A stretch of 64,000 bases of DNA from Haliea alexandrii (GTDB lineage Bacteria; Pseudomonadota; Gammaproteobacteria; Pseudomonadales; Halieaceae). A program made the position numbers and the translations under genes. The stretch spans positions 310,001 to 374,000 of the forward strand of contig NZ_RFLW01000001.1 in NCBI RefSeq assembly GCF_003719295.1, given 5' to 3'. Positions 19,095 to 27,241 of this stretch are shown in pieces; the stretch's first letter is position 1; each line of letters begins with the position of its first letter. Under the pieces are notes generated by a model. It did not search any database, was not told where the DNA came from, and was given only the letters and a program-made list of their open reading frames with translations.

Positions 19095-19531
19095 GGGTAA
19101 TCAAGCCCGTCGCTGGCAAACAGCAGCTCGATATTGCGAAATGCCTTGAACTCGAGGTAATTGCCAGCGGGATCACAGACAAAGCAAGTTTGCTGCTCGC
19201 CACGCCGCTCGGCGAAGCGCACGGTGGGTGCAATCGCAAATTCGATGCCAAGCGCCTTCAGCCTGGTAATCAACCGCTGCAGGTCGTCCCAGGGCAGCAC
19301 AACGCCAAAGTGCGAGGCGGGTACGTCCTCCCCATCCACCGGGTTGCGCGCCAGCGTTGGCATGGCATCGGCGGCCACCAGGTGCGCCACCAGCTGGTGA
19401 CCCCAGAAGTCGTAGTCTATCCAGCGCTCGGAGCGACGCCCGCGCGGGCAGCCGAGCAGCTCTGCGTAGAAATGGTCTGCTGCCTGCAGGTCGTCAACCG
19501 GAAGGGCGAGATGAAAACGGGGATAGTCCAT
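19091..19531 (-). CDS. VOC family (glyoxalase/dioxygenase-fold) protein
   Basis: 146-residue vicinal-oxygen-chelate protein. Seen: two beta-alpha-beta-beta-beta halves, start YPRFHLALPVDDLQAADHFY with a metal-type His, ASHFGVVLPWDD, and the C-terminal FVCDPAGNYLEFKAF carrying the Glu ligand. Probably a lyase, isomerase or dioxygenase-like enzyme; the substrate is unknown. An alternative GTG start at 19540 overlaps the upstream stop codon. Sandwiched in the dehydratase-lipoprotein-acylase operon with 4-bp overlaps. Confidence 0.8.
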   Translation of the reverse strand: MDYPRFHLALPVDDLQAADHFYAELLGCPRGRRSERWIDYDFWGHQLVAHLVAADAMPTLARNPVDGEDVPASHFGVVLPWDDLQRLITRLKALGIEFAIAPTVRFAERRGEQQTCFVCDPAGNYLEFKAFRNIELLFASDGLDYP

Positions 19532-19536
19532 GCCGG

Positions 19537-20487
19537 TCACCAGGGGAGGTTATCGAGGTCGAGATTGCCGCCGCTGATGACTGCCACCACACGACGCCCG
19601 CGGAAACGTTCCGGGTGGGCCAGCAACGCTGCGAAACTGACCGCACCAGAAGGCTCCACCACGGTTTTCAGGCGGCTCCACTGCAGGCGCATGGCCTGCA
19701 CGATCTCGGCATCGGACACCGTGAGGATGGTGTCGACGTGACGCTGGATAATACCGAAATTGATAGCGCCCAGTCCCGCCAGCAGGCCGTCGGCAATCGT
19801 GCGAGGCGCCACCGACGGTTGCAGCGCGCCGAGGCCAAAGGAGCGGAAGGCGTCGTCGGCCCCCTCCGGTTCAGCCGCCACCACTTCGACGTCGGGGCGC
19901 AGATGCTTGACCGCGAGGGCGACACCAGACAGCAGGCCGCCACCCCCAACAGGCACAACCAGTACATCGAGGTCGGGTACCTGCTCCAGCACCTCCAGCG
20001 CCAACGTACCCTGGCCGGCAATCACACGCGGGTCGGCATAGGGGTGCACCACGTGGGCACCGGTGGCCGCCACCACACGCTCCAGCGTCTGTTCACGCGC
20101 CGCAAGCGTGGGTTCACATTCGATGATCAGGCCACCGTAAGCGGCAACCGCGGCCTTTTTCACTGCCGGCGCAGTCGCTGGCATGACGATATGGGCCGCG
20201 ATACCGCGTTCACGTGCCGCCTGCGCCAGCGCGGCGCCATGATTACCCGACGAGTGCGTAGCAACGCCGCCCGCCGCCTGCGCGTTGGTCAGGCCAAATA
20301 CCGCATTGCTGGCACCGCGCGCCTTGAAGGCACCCACCTTCTGCAGGTTCTCGCACTTGAAATGCACGTCCGCGCCGGTGACGTCATTGAGCAGCCCGCT
20401 GCTGATGACCGGCGTGCGATGCACACGGTCGCGGATGCGCGCCTGGGCCGCGGTAATGGCCGCGAAATCGGGGGCCGTCTCCGTCAT
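19537..20487 (-). CDS. PLP-dependent threonine dehydratase/serine racemase-like enzyme
   Basis: 316-residue fold-type II PLP enzyme without an ACT domain, so catabolic-type threonine/serine dehydratase or serine racemase. Seen: KCENLQKVGAFKARGA near residue 43 (PLP lysine in FKARGA), SSGNHGAALAQAA substrate loop, GGGGLLSG phosphate-binding loop, and PSGAVSFAALL near the end. Lack of a regulatory domain argues against biosynthetic IlvA. ATG 20487 starts 19 bp after the upstream gene. The presence of an Asp/Glu racemase-family gene and an amino-acid symporter nearby suggests amino-acid catabolism or D-amino-acid metabolism. Confidence 0.88.
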   Translation of the reverse strand: MTETAPDFAAITAAQARIRDRVHRTPVISSGLLNDVTGADVHFKCENLQKVGAFKARGASNAVFGLTNAQAAGGVATHSSGNHGAALAQAARERGIAAHIVMPATAPAVKKAAVAAYGGLIIECEPTLAAREQTLERVVAATGAHVVHPYADPRVIAGQGTLALEVLEQVPDLDVLVVPVGGGGLLSGVALAVKHLRPDVEVVAAEPEGADDAFRSFGLGALQPSVAPRTIADGLLAGLGAINFGIIQRHVDTILTVSDAEIVQAMRLQWSRLKTVVEPSGAVSFAALLAHPERFRGRRVVAVISGGNLDLDNLPW

Positions 20488-20506
20488 GCCCTGCACTCGC
20501 CGCGGC

Positions 20507-21190
20507 TCAGGGGCCGGCAACAAACTGCAGGCGCCAACCCGCTCGACGCCATACCAGGTACCCGAGCAGAAAATTGGTTTGCAACAACAGGCTTAATATC
20601 CATTCAAAGGCGTCCTCCATCGAGTCGTACAATACACCATCCCATGCCTGCAGCACGACCGTGAGCAGCCCCAGCGCAAGCAGCAGACAACAGACCCCGT
20701 ACATACTCGCAGCGAGGCCGCTGATGCCCGCCACGCGCCCAGAGCCCCGCCTCAACTCGGCGGCGAACAAGAGCTGGGCGAGAAAGGTGAAAGAGAAGAA
20801 CAGCACCGTGCCCGCGCGCCGCTGAAAGCGCCAGGCATCTCCAACTTCACCCAGTACGGTGACGTACAGAATCAGGCCCACGCTTGCCAGCAGGCCCAGC
20901 CAAAGCATCCAGCGCAACCCGCGCGCGGCGCAGCCATCACCCTGCAATGAGCGCAACCACGCATAGTTGCACCACCAGTAGAGTGCTAGAACGACCGCAG
21001 CGGGCAGCATGGTGGCGCGAAACAGGTAGCTGGCCGGCGGCTGCCTGCCCGTGGCGCTGATTGACGTGCAGCTGTCGAGGTAGGGGTTACACCAGTCCAC
21101 GTGCCCCTGGCTGGCCGCCACCAGCCAGGTGAGATGCACGGCAGCAAAGGGCAGGAGTGCCGCGAGCAGCGCAATGAGTCGCAGGTTCAT
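20507..21190 (-). CDS. Frag1/DRAM/Sfk1-like integral membrane protein
   Basis: 227 residues with about six hydrophobic spans. The first loop holds CNPYLDSCTSISATGRQPP followed by LFRATMLPA, a pattern that resembles the conserved luminal loop of Frag1/DRAM/Sfk1 proteins (ISxTGxxxPxxxLF). This assignment is tentative. Eukaryotic relatives act in GPI remodelling and autophagy; the bacterial role is unknown. ATG 21190 is chosen because the in-frame extension lacks any match. First gene of the minus operon and divergent from the alanine symporter, 64 bp away. Confidence 0.55.
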   Translation of the reverse strand: MNLRLIALLAALLPFAAVHLTWLVAASQGHVDWCNPYLDSCTSISATGRQPPASYLFRATMLPAAVVLALYWWCNYAWLRSLQGDGCAARGLRWMLWLGLLASVGLILYVTVLGEVGDAWRFQRRAGTVLFFSFTFLAQLLFAAELRRGSGRVAGISGLAASMYGVCCLLLALGLLTVVLQAWDGVLYDSMEDAFEWILSLLLQTNFLLGYLVWRRAGWRLQFVAGP

Positions 21191-21214
21191 GCCCCGGAGT
21201 TTAGCACCGCCCTG

Positions 21215-21226
21215 TGCTATTCTGCC
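21215..21226 (+). promoter_or_regulatory. Extended -10 promoter element of the alanine symporter gene
   Basis: TGCTATTCTGCC, identical to the element upstream of ilvD, with TGn-TATTCT and no clear -35. Predicted leader about 25 nt to the ATG at 21255. Confidence 0.4.
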
Positions 21227-21254
21227 GACTTTTGCCACCCGGAGGGCAGCGTCA

Positions 21255-22601
21255 ATGGAATCTCTGCAACAGCTCGCGGCGAGCTTTGCCAACGCGGTCT
21301 GGGGGACACCATTGGTGGTACTGTTGCTGGGCGGCGGGCTGTTCTTTGCGCTCTACTCACGATTTTTACCCTACCGGCATTTTGGCCATGCCATCGGCAT
21401 CATGCTGGGTCGCCACGATACGCCGGGAGAGCCCGGCGAGTTGAGCCATGCCCAGGCGCTGGCGGCGGCCCTCTCGGGCACCATGGGCATGGGCAATATC
21501 TCCGGCGTTGCCCTGGCGATTGCCGCGGGTGGCCCCGGCGCGGTGTTCTGGATGTGGATGTCGGCGCTGGTGGGCATTGCAACGAAGTTTTTTACCTGCA
21601 CCCTGGGTGTCATGTACCGCGATACCGACAGCGCGGGACAGCTGCAGGGCGGGCCCATGTACATCATCCGCGAGGCGCTGCCGCGGGCCTTCTATCCGCT
21701 CGCCATCCTGTTTGCGCTCGCCGGCCTGATTGGCACCCTGCCCATTTTCCAGGCCAACCAGCTCACCGCTCTCATACGGGACAACCTGTTCGCGGGCCAG
21801 ACACCGGCCAGCGCCAACCTGCTTATCGGCTGCGTCATGGCCGCCGTGGTAGGCATCGTGGTGTTCGGCGGGTTACAGCGGGTGGCGAAAGTGGCAGTCA
21901 CCCTGTTGCCGCTGATGATCATCACCTACCTGGGGATGACGCTGTACCTGCTCCTGCTGCACAGCGACCGGATACCCGGCTTGCTGGCCAGCATCGTCAA
22001 CGAGGCATTCAACCCCCAGGCAGTCGGGGGTGGCCTGGTGGGCGTCATCCTGATCGGTGTGAGCCGCGGTGTGTTTTCCAATGAGGCGGGCGTGGGCACC
22101 GAGGTCATGGCCCACGGTGCCGCTCGCACCAACGAGCCTGTGCGGGAGGGCCTGGTCGCCATGCTCGGGCCAGTGGCTGACACGCTGATTGTCTGCACCT
22201 GCACCGCGCTGGTCATTTTGCTCGCCGGCACCTGGCAGGACCCCGGCAACCTGTCCGGCATTACGCTCACCGCGAATGCCTTCCGCCAGGATCTGGGCAG
22301 CCTGGGCAGCGGCCTGTTGCTGTTCGTGACACTGATCCTCGCCAGCACCACCATGTTCACCATGTGGTATTACGGCGCCAAGTGTTTCGGCTTCCTGTTC
22401 GGCGCCAGGCTCCAGCACTACTACCGCTGGTTTTTCGTGCTGGCGGTGATTTTCGGTGCCAGCGTGAGTATTGATATCGTGTTCAACCTGATTTCCGGTT
22501 CCTACGGCCTGATGGCGATTCCCACCATGGTGTCCACGCTGCTGCTGGCGGGCAAGGTGCGAGCAGCGGCACGGGAATACTTCCAGCGACACCCCTACTA
22601 A
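21255..22601 (+). CDS. Alanine/glycine:cation symporter (AGCS family)
   Basis: Sodium-coupled importer of alanine or glycine in the inner membrane, 448 residues, about ten spans. Seen: GTMGMGNISGVALAIAAGGP near 80, FWMWMSALVGIATKF family signature near 98, GGPMYII, and FSNEAGVGTEVMAHG near 275. ATG 21255 follows GGAGGG. The racemase-family gene begins immediately after the stop, implying one transcript and suggesting uptake plus racemisation of amino acids. Confidence 0.93.
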   Translation: MESLQQLAASFANAVWGTPLVVLLLGGGLFFALYSRFLPYRHFGHAIGIMLGRHDTPGEPGELSHAQALAAALSGTMGMGNISGVALAIAAGGPGAVFWMWMSALVGIATKFFTCTLGVMYRDTDSAGQLQGGPMYIIREALPRAFYPLAILFALAGLIGTLPIFQANQLTALIRDNLFAGQTPASANLLIGCVMAAVVGIVVFGGLQRVAKVAVTLLPLMIITYLGMTLYLLLLHSDRIPGLLASIVNEAFNPQAVGGGLVGVILIGVSRGVFSNEAGVGTEVMAHGAARTNEPVREGLVAMLGPVADTLIVCTCTALVILLAGTWQDPGNLSGITLTANAFRQDLGSLGSGLLLFVTLILASTTMFTMWYYGAKCFGFLFGARLQHYYRWFFVLAVIFGASVSIDIVFNLISGSYGLMAIPTMVSTLLLAGKVRAAAREYFQRHPY

Positions 22602-23336
22602 GTGGAACAGACCGTGGAGAACAGCGAAGCAGCAGCCAGGATTGCCGGCATCATGGGCGGCATGGGGCCCGAAGCCACCGTGGATTTCATGGCGCGCGTA
22701 CTGGCGGCCACCGGCGCAGCCACCGACCAGGAGCACATCCACATGCTGGTGGACCACAACCCGCGCGTACCCGACCGGCACGCGTCCATCAGCGGCAGCG
22801 GCCCGGATGCGGCACCTGAGCTGGCGGCCATGGCGCAGCGCCTGGAGCGGGCCGGTGCCGACTTTCTGGTGATGGTCTGCAACACCGCGCACGCGTACTC
22901 CCGCGAAATTCGCGCTGCGGTCAACATTCCCTTTATCAGCATTGTGGATGTGGTGATGGATGCCGTGCGCAGCCAGCCCGGGGACTGCATCGGAGTGATG
23001 GCCGCCGACGGCTGCCTGCAGGCCGGGCTGTATCAGCAGGCACTGCTGAGCGCGGGGCGCGAGCCATTGCTCTGGAACCGTGTCGAGCAGGCGCGCTTCA
23101 TGGGCCTGCTCTACCGGATCAAAGCAGGGGAGCGCAGCCCGGAAGTACGCAGCGGTCTGCAGGCCCTCGCCGCCAGCCTTGAGTTCAACGGCGCGGACCT
23201 GTTGCTCGCCGCGTGCACGGAGATCCCGCTGTTGCTCGGCCCTGCCGATACCGGCGTGACCCTGTTGTCCTCGACAGACTTGCTGGTCGCGCGAACCGTG
23301 GCGCTGGCCCGCGGCGACTATGCCGCTGCGGTCTGA
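22602..23336 (+). CDS. Aspartate/glutamate racemase family protein
   Basis: 244-residue cofactor-independent racemase-fold protein. Seen: GIMGGMGPEATVDFM near the start, DHNPRVPDR, the first catalytic cysteine in VCNTAH near residue 91 and the second in ACTEIP near 205, both needed for two-base catalysis. Most like aspartate or broad-specificity racemases (YgeA type). GTG start directly abuts the symporter stop. The 3' end overlaps the convergent leuA end by 19 bp. Confidence 0.88.
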   Translation: MEQTVENSEAAARIAGIMGGMGPEATVDFMARVLAATGAATDQEHIHMLVDHNPRVPDRHASISGSGPDAAPELAAMAQRLERAGADFLVMVCNTAHAYSREIRAAVNIPFISIVDVVMDAVRSQPGDCIGVMAADGCLQAGLYQQALLSAGREPLLWNRVEQARFMGLLYRIKAGERSPEVRSGLQALAASLEFNGADLLLAACTEIPLLLGPADTGVTLLSSTDLLVARTVALARGDYAAAV

Positions 23337-24991
23337 CCCTGGCCCGCGGCGCGGTTGATCGCGCCGAGAATGCCCTCGAGCGACGCCTGGATAATGTCCG
23401 GGCTGCGGCCCACGCCACAGTGGCGCTCGCCGTCGATATTCAGCTGGATATAACACACCGCTTCCGCATCGGCGCTCTGGCTGAGGGCGTGCTCACTGTA
23501 TTCAACCAGCACAATCTGGCGGCCTGTAAAGCGCTGCATGGCATCCACGAATGAAGCCACCACGCCGTTGCCGGTACCGGTAAGGGCATGGCGCACCGCG
23601 CCCTCGAAGAGCTCGGCCTGCAGCTGGTCGACGCCGTCGGCGCGACTGACCTGATAGTCACCGAGGCGCCACTGACCGGACCCGCTCAAGTAGGTGCGCT
23701 GGAACAGATCGTGAATCGCCTCGGGGGTCACTTCGGACTCCTGTACCTCGGCAAAAGCCTGCACCGCCGCGCTGAAATCTATCTGCAACCAGCGCGGCAG
23801 TTCGTAACCGTAATTGCTCTCCAGCACGTAGGCGATGCCGCCCTTGCCCGACTGGCTGTTGATGCGGATGACCTCCTGGTAGGAGCGGCCGATATCCGCC
23901 GGGTCAATCGGCAGATAGGCCACCTGCCAGGGCGCCTGCTGCTCGCGCCGCGACAGGCACTTCTTGATCGCGTCCTGGTGGCTGCCGGAAAAGGCCGTGA
24001 ACACCAGCTCGCCGGCGTAAGGGTGACGCGGGTGCACCGGCAACTGGGTACACTCTTTCACCGTCTGGATGATCTCGTCCATATGGCCGAGCTGCAGTTG
24101 CGGATCCACACCCTGGCTGTAGAGGTTCATGGCCATGGTGACGATATCCATGTTGCCGGTGCGCTCACCATTGCCCATCAACGTACCCTCGACCCGGTCT
24201 GCACCCGCCAGCACACCCAGCTCCGCCGCGGCGACGGCGCAGCCCCGGTCGTTATGGGTATGCAGGGAAACCCGCAGGGCCTCGCGATTCTGCACATGGT
24301 CACAGAACCATTCAATCTGGTCCGCGTAGACGTTGGGCGTACTCATCTCCACCGTGGCCGGCAGGTTGATGATCACCGGATGCTCCGGCGTGGGCTGCCA
24401 CACGGCCGTCACCGCATCCACTACTTCCACGGCGAAATCCAGCTCGGTACCGGTGAAGCTCTCCGGCGAATATTCGAACACCCACTCGGTCTCCGGGTAG
24501 CGCGCCGCCACGTCGCGCACCAGCTCGGCGCCCTTGACCGCAATATCAATGATCCCCTCACGGTCCAGGCCAAACACCTGTTCGCGCTGTACCGTCGAAG
24601 TAGAGTTGTAGACGTGCACAATGGCGCGGCGGGCGCCGCGCAGCGCCGCAAAGGTTTTCTCGATCAGCTCCGGGCGCGCCTGAGTCAACACCTGGATGGT
24701 GACGTCGTCAGGAATACGTTTGTTCTCGATCAGCTCACGGCAGAAGTTGTAGTCGTGACTGGATGCGGACGGAAAACCGACCTCGATTTCCTTGAAGCCT
24801 ATCTTCACCAGCTGATCCCACAGGCGGGATTTTTGCCGCCCGGTCATCGGCTCGATCAGGGCCTGGTTACCGTCGCGCAGGTCAACGCTGCACCAGCGTG
24901 GCGCCTCGGTAATCTGCCGATCGGGCCAACGGCGCGACGCCAGGCGCACGGGGGCGAAGGGCGGGTATTTGCGATGATCGAATTGGCTCAT
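23318..24991 (-). CDS. leuA: 2-isopropylmalate synthase (long LeuA2-type)
   Basis: First step of leucine synthesis: 2-ketoisovalerate plus acetyl-CoA to 2-isopropylmalate; cytoplasmic. 557 residues, the class that starts KYPPFAPVRLASRRWPDR. Seen: SVDLRDGNQALIEPM near 36, a DRE-TIM barrel with HTHNDRG metal site near 250, and a C-terminal regulatory domain with HCGVGRSPDII where leucine feedback acts. ATG 24991 follows GAGG; the long upstream extension is not LeuA. Not linked to leuBCD here. Regulation: see the 354-bp upstream region. Confidence 0.95.
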   Translation of the reverse strand: MSQFDHRKYPPFAPVRLASRRWPDRQITEAPRWCSVDLRDGNQALIEPMTGRQKSRLWDQLVKIGFKEIEVGFPSASSHDYNFCRELIENKRIPDDVTIQVLTQARPELIEKTFAALRGARRAIVHVYNSTSTVQREQVFGLDREGIIDIAVKGAELVRDVAARYPETEWVFEYSPESFTGTELDFAVEVVDAVTAVWQPTPEHPVIINLPATVEMSTPNVYADQIEWFCDHVQNREALRVSLHTHNDRGCAVAAAELGVLAGADRVEGTLMGNGERTGNMDIVTMAMNLYSQGVDPQLQLGHMDEIIQTVKECTQLPVHPRHPYAGELVFTAFSGSHQDAIKKCLSRREQQAPWQVAYLPIDPADIGRSYQEVIRINSQSGKGGIAYVLESNYGYELPRWLQIDFSAAVQAFAEVQESEVTPEAIHDLFQRTYLSGSGQWRLGDYQVSRADGVDQLQAELFEGAVRHALTGTGNGVVASFVDAMQRFTGRQIVLVEYSEHALSQSADAEAVCYIQLNIDGERHCGVGRSPDIIQASLEGILGAINRAAGQGQTAAA

Positions 24992-25345
24992 GGGCCTCTG
25001 TCCTCTGTCCATTTTGCCGCGTGCGGCGAATACAGGCGGCTGTGCATCCGTGGGTCGCGCAGGGTCGTGTCCTGCCGGACCAGCTCTCGTGGAGCCCCGT
25101 GCCTGCGTTGAGCTTCCCCGGTAAGGACGCTCTGCAGCGGCAACGGATGCTGCATCAGCCGAGTGCGTAGTATAAACCCTGCCGGTGGGCGAATTGCTGC
25201 AAAAACACGCCCGTGGCCGTATAATTTTAGAGTAAAATATCAATAAATTACATTTTAGTGGCTATAATCACTATTATATGCCTGCGCGCTGGCGTGCACA
25301 GGCAATTCCAGACAGACCAGATGAACCGGAAAGGAGGGTAACGCC
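24992..25345. promoter_or_regulatory. Intergenic control region between leuA and the EVE/Lrp operon
   Basis: Gene-free 354 bp. The leuA side has a -10-like TATACT on the minus strand (25174-25169) predicting a leader of about 170 nt. A 55-codon upstream reading frame (25155 to 24988, minus) ends in an ATGA overlap with the leuA start, but it has no clear ribosome site and no leucine-codon run. The other half (25220-25280) is strikingly AT-rich for this genome, with two TATAAT boxes on the plus strand (25220, 25263). I found no convincing attenuator hairpin. Confidence 0.45.
25224..25273 (+). promoter_or_regulatory. Paired inverted repeats, candidate Lrp/AsnC operator
   Basis: Two inverted repeats: ATTTTA-GAG-TAAAAT (25224-25238) and TAGTG-N8-CACTA (25256-25273). 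The second encloses TATAAT at 25263-25268. Centres are about 33 bp apart, near three helical turns, as seen for cooperative Lrp binding. An Lrp-family regulator is encoded 550 bp downstream. Confidence 0.4.
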
Positions 25346-25825
25346 ATGGCCTGCTGGCTATTGAAAACAGAGCCGGACACTTTCAGTCTTGAGGACCTCG
25401 CGGCGCGCCCGGCACAAACCGAACCCTGGGACGGCGTACGCAACTATCAGGCGCGCAACTTCCTGCGCGATGGCATGCAGGCGGGTGATGACGTGCTGAT
25501 CTATCACTCCAGCTGCGCGGTACCGGCAGTCGTGGGCCTGGCCGACGTTGTGGGCCCGGCGCGGCCCGACCCGAGCCAGTTCGACCCTGCTTCGCCCTAC
25601 CACGATCCGCGCAGCGAGCGCGACAATCCGCGCTGGGTGCTGCGCGATATTCACTACCGCAGTCACCTGCCGCGGCCGCTGCCGCTCGCCGAACTCAAAC
25701 GCCACGCCGCCCAATTCGAGGGCTTCGCCCTGCTGCACCGCAGCCGACTGTCAGTCATGCCGGTGGCACCTGAACACTACCGCCTGATCCTGCAACTGGC
25801 GGCGACACCGGGGGAGAGCGCGTGA
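25346..25825 (+). CDS. EVE domain-containing protein (thymocyte nuclear protein 1-like)
   Basis: 159-residue single EVE/PUA-like domain protein, predicted to bind a modified base or nucleic acid. Seen: WLLKTEPDTFSLEDL near the start, WDGVRNYQARNFL near 30, and GDDVLIYHSS with VVGLADV following, all family hallmarks. A consensus AGGAGG precedes the ATG. The Lrp-type regulator overlaps its stop codon by 4 bp (GTGA), so they are one operon divergent from leuA. Biological role in bacteria is not established. Confidence 0.88.
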   Translation: MACWLLKTEPDTFSLEDLAARPAQTEPWDGVRNYQARNFLRDGMQAGDDVLIYHSSCAVPAVVGLADVVGPARPDPSQFDPASPYHDPRSERDNPRWVLRDIHYRSHLPRPLPLAELKRHAAQFEGFALLHRSRLSVMPVAPEHYRLILQLAATPGESA

Positions 25826-26310
25826 AGCTGGACCGTATCGATCGCCGTATCCTGGATGTCCTGCAGCGGGATGGCCGTATCAGCAATCTCGACCTCGCCG
25901 AGCGCGTTGGCCTGTCGGCCACACCCTGCGCGCGCCGGGTGAAACGGCTGGAGGACTCGGGCCTGATTCTCGGTACCGTCACCCTGCTGGACCAGTCTCG
26001 CCTGGGACTTAAACTGACGGCCTACATCGGCATCAGCATGGATCGCCACACCCCGGACCGCTTCGACGCCTTCGAAGCGCAGGTACGCGACTTCCCCGAG
26101 GTCATGGAGTGCTCCGTTGTGACCGGGCAGAGCGCCGATTACCTGCTGAAAGCGGTGATACCGGACATGCAGCACTACGAGCGCTTCCTGCTCGGCAAAC
26201 TCACCCGTATCCCCGGTGTTACCGGCGTGCATTCCAGTTTTGAGTTGCGACGGGTGGTACAGAACACCGTGCTGCCGCTGGACCACGTGGAGAGCGACAC
26301 CGAGGTCTGA
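25822..26310 (+). CDS. Lrp/AsnC-family transcriptional regulator
   Basis: 162 residues: N-terminal winged HTH (KLDRIDRRILDVLQRDGRISNLDLAERVGLSATPC split over residues 1-36) and a C-terminal RAM effector domain (about 70-150) that binds amino acids. Closer to general Lrp/BkdR-type regulators than to AsnC by feel. GTG start overlaps the EVE gene stop. It sits divergent from leuA across an AT-rich region holding paired inverted repeats, so autoregulation and control of leuA are plausible but inferred. Confidence 0.9.
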   Translation: MKLDRIDRRILDVLQRDGRISNLDLAERVGLSATPCARRVKRLEDSGLILGTVTLLDQSRLGLKLTAYIGISMDRHTPDRFDAFEAQVRDFPEVMECSVVTGQSADYLLKAVIPDMQHYERFLLGKLTRIPGVTGVHSSFELRRVVQNTVLPLDHVESDTEV

Positions 26311-26422
26311 GACCCGCCGGCAGTGGCCGCGTACCGAATGGCCACTTCCCCTGGCCAACCTGGCCCTTGCCCCGGCTTTACGATTGGACGCATCATGGGG
26401 CAGACAGCAAGGGAGCCGTGCC

Positions 26423-27205
26423 ATGCTTGATATGCAGAACAAAGTGGCCCTGATCACCGGCGGCGCGAGCGGTATGGGGCGCATCATCGCCCTGCGCCTG
26501 GCGGCGCGCGGCGCCAGAGTGGTCATCTTCGACGTCAATGAGGCAGGGCTTGAGGCCACCTGCGCAGAACACGAGCGAATTCATGCCCTGCACTGCGACA
26601 TTGGCGACCTCGATGATGTCGAAAAGAAGGTCGCGCAGGTCGAACAGGGAACCGGGCCGATCGACCTCCTGGTCCACGCCGCCGCACTGATGCCGAGCCA
26701 CAAGCTTGTGGACCATACCCATGCGGGCATGGAGCGCCTGTTCCGCATCAACTATTTCGGCACCACCTACATGATACGCAGCGTGCTGCCGTCGATGCTC
26801 GCGCGTCGCAGCGGCCGTATCATCGCCTTTGGCTCGGTCGCAGGCTATGCGCTGGTCACCCACATGGGCGGCTACTGTGCCACCAAATCCGCGGTGAACA
26901 CCTATGTGGAAATCCTGCAGAACGAACTCCGCGACTCCGGTGTGCAGGTCCATCTGGTGTGCCCACCGCCGGTCAATACACCCCTGATCGACCAGACACT
27001 GGCGACCGACAGCCCCGCCAGCCTGATTGAAGCGAAGCAATCGGGGCGACTTTCCGACCCGGAGAAAATCGTCACGGCAATCGAGAAAGGCGTGGCGAAG
27101 AACCGCGACATCATCTACCCCGGTGAGGCGCGCCTGCTCATGCTCTGGCATGCACTGCTGCCGCGCCTGTGGTGGAAAACGGTGCTGAAGTTCGAGAAAC
27201 AATGA
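26423..27205 (+). CDS. Short-chain dehydrogenase/reductase
   Basis: 260-residue classical SDR oxidoreductase. Seen: NAD(P)-binding TGGASGMG near residue 12, HCDIGD near 60 (acidic residue), the NAG-type position replaced by HAA in LLVHAAALMP, and catalytic Ser in FGSVAG with YCATK near 157. The C-terminus is basic/hydrophobic (LLMLWHALLPRLWWKTVLKF), as in membrane-associated lipid or steroid SDRs. ATG 26423 follows GGGAG. Substrate unknown. Confidence 0.87.
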   Translation: MLDMQNKVALITGGASGMGRIIALRLAARGARVVIFDVNEAGLEATCAEHERIHALHCDIGDLDDVEKKVAQVEQGTGPIDLLVHAAALMPSHKLVDHTHAGMERLFRINYFGTTYMIRSVLPSMLARRSGRIIAFGSVAGYALVTHMGGYCATKSAVNTYVEILQNELRDSGVQVHLVCPPPVNTPLIDQTLATDSPASLIEAKQSGRLSDPEKIVTAIEKGVAKNRDIIYPGEARLLMLWHALLPRLWWKTVLKFEKQ

Positions 27206-27241
27206 CCCGATCGGCAGTGCGCATGATAGCATCGCCGACCC

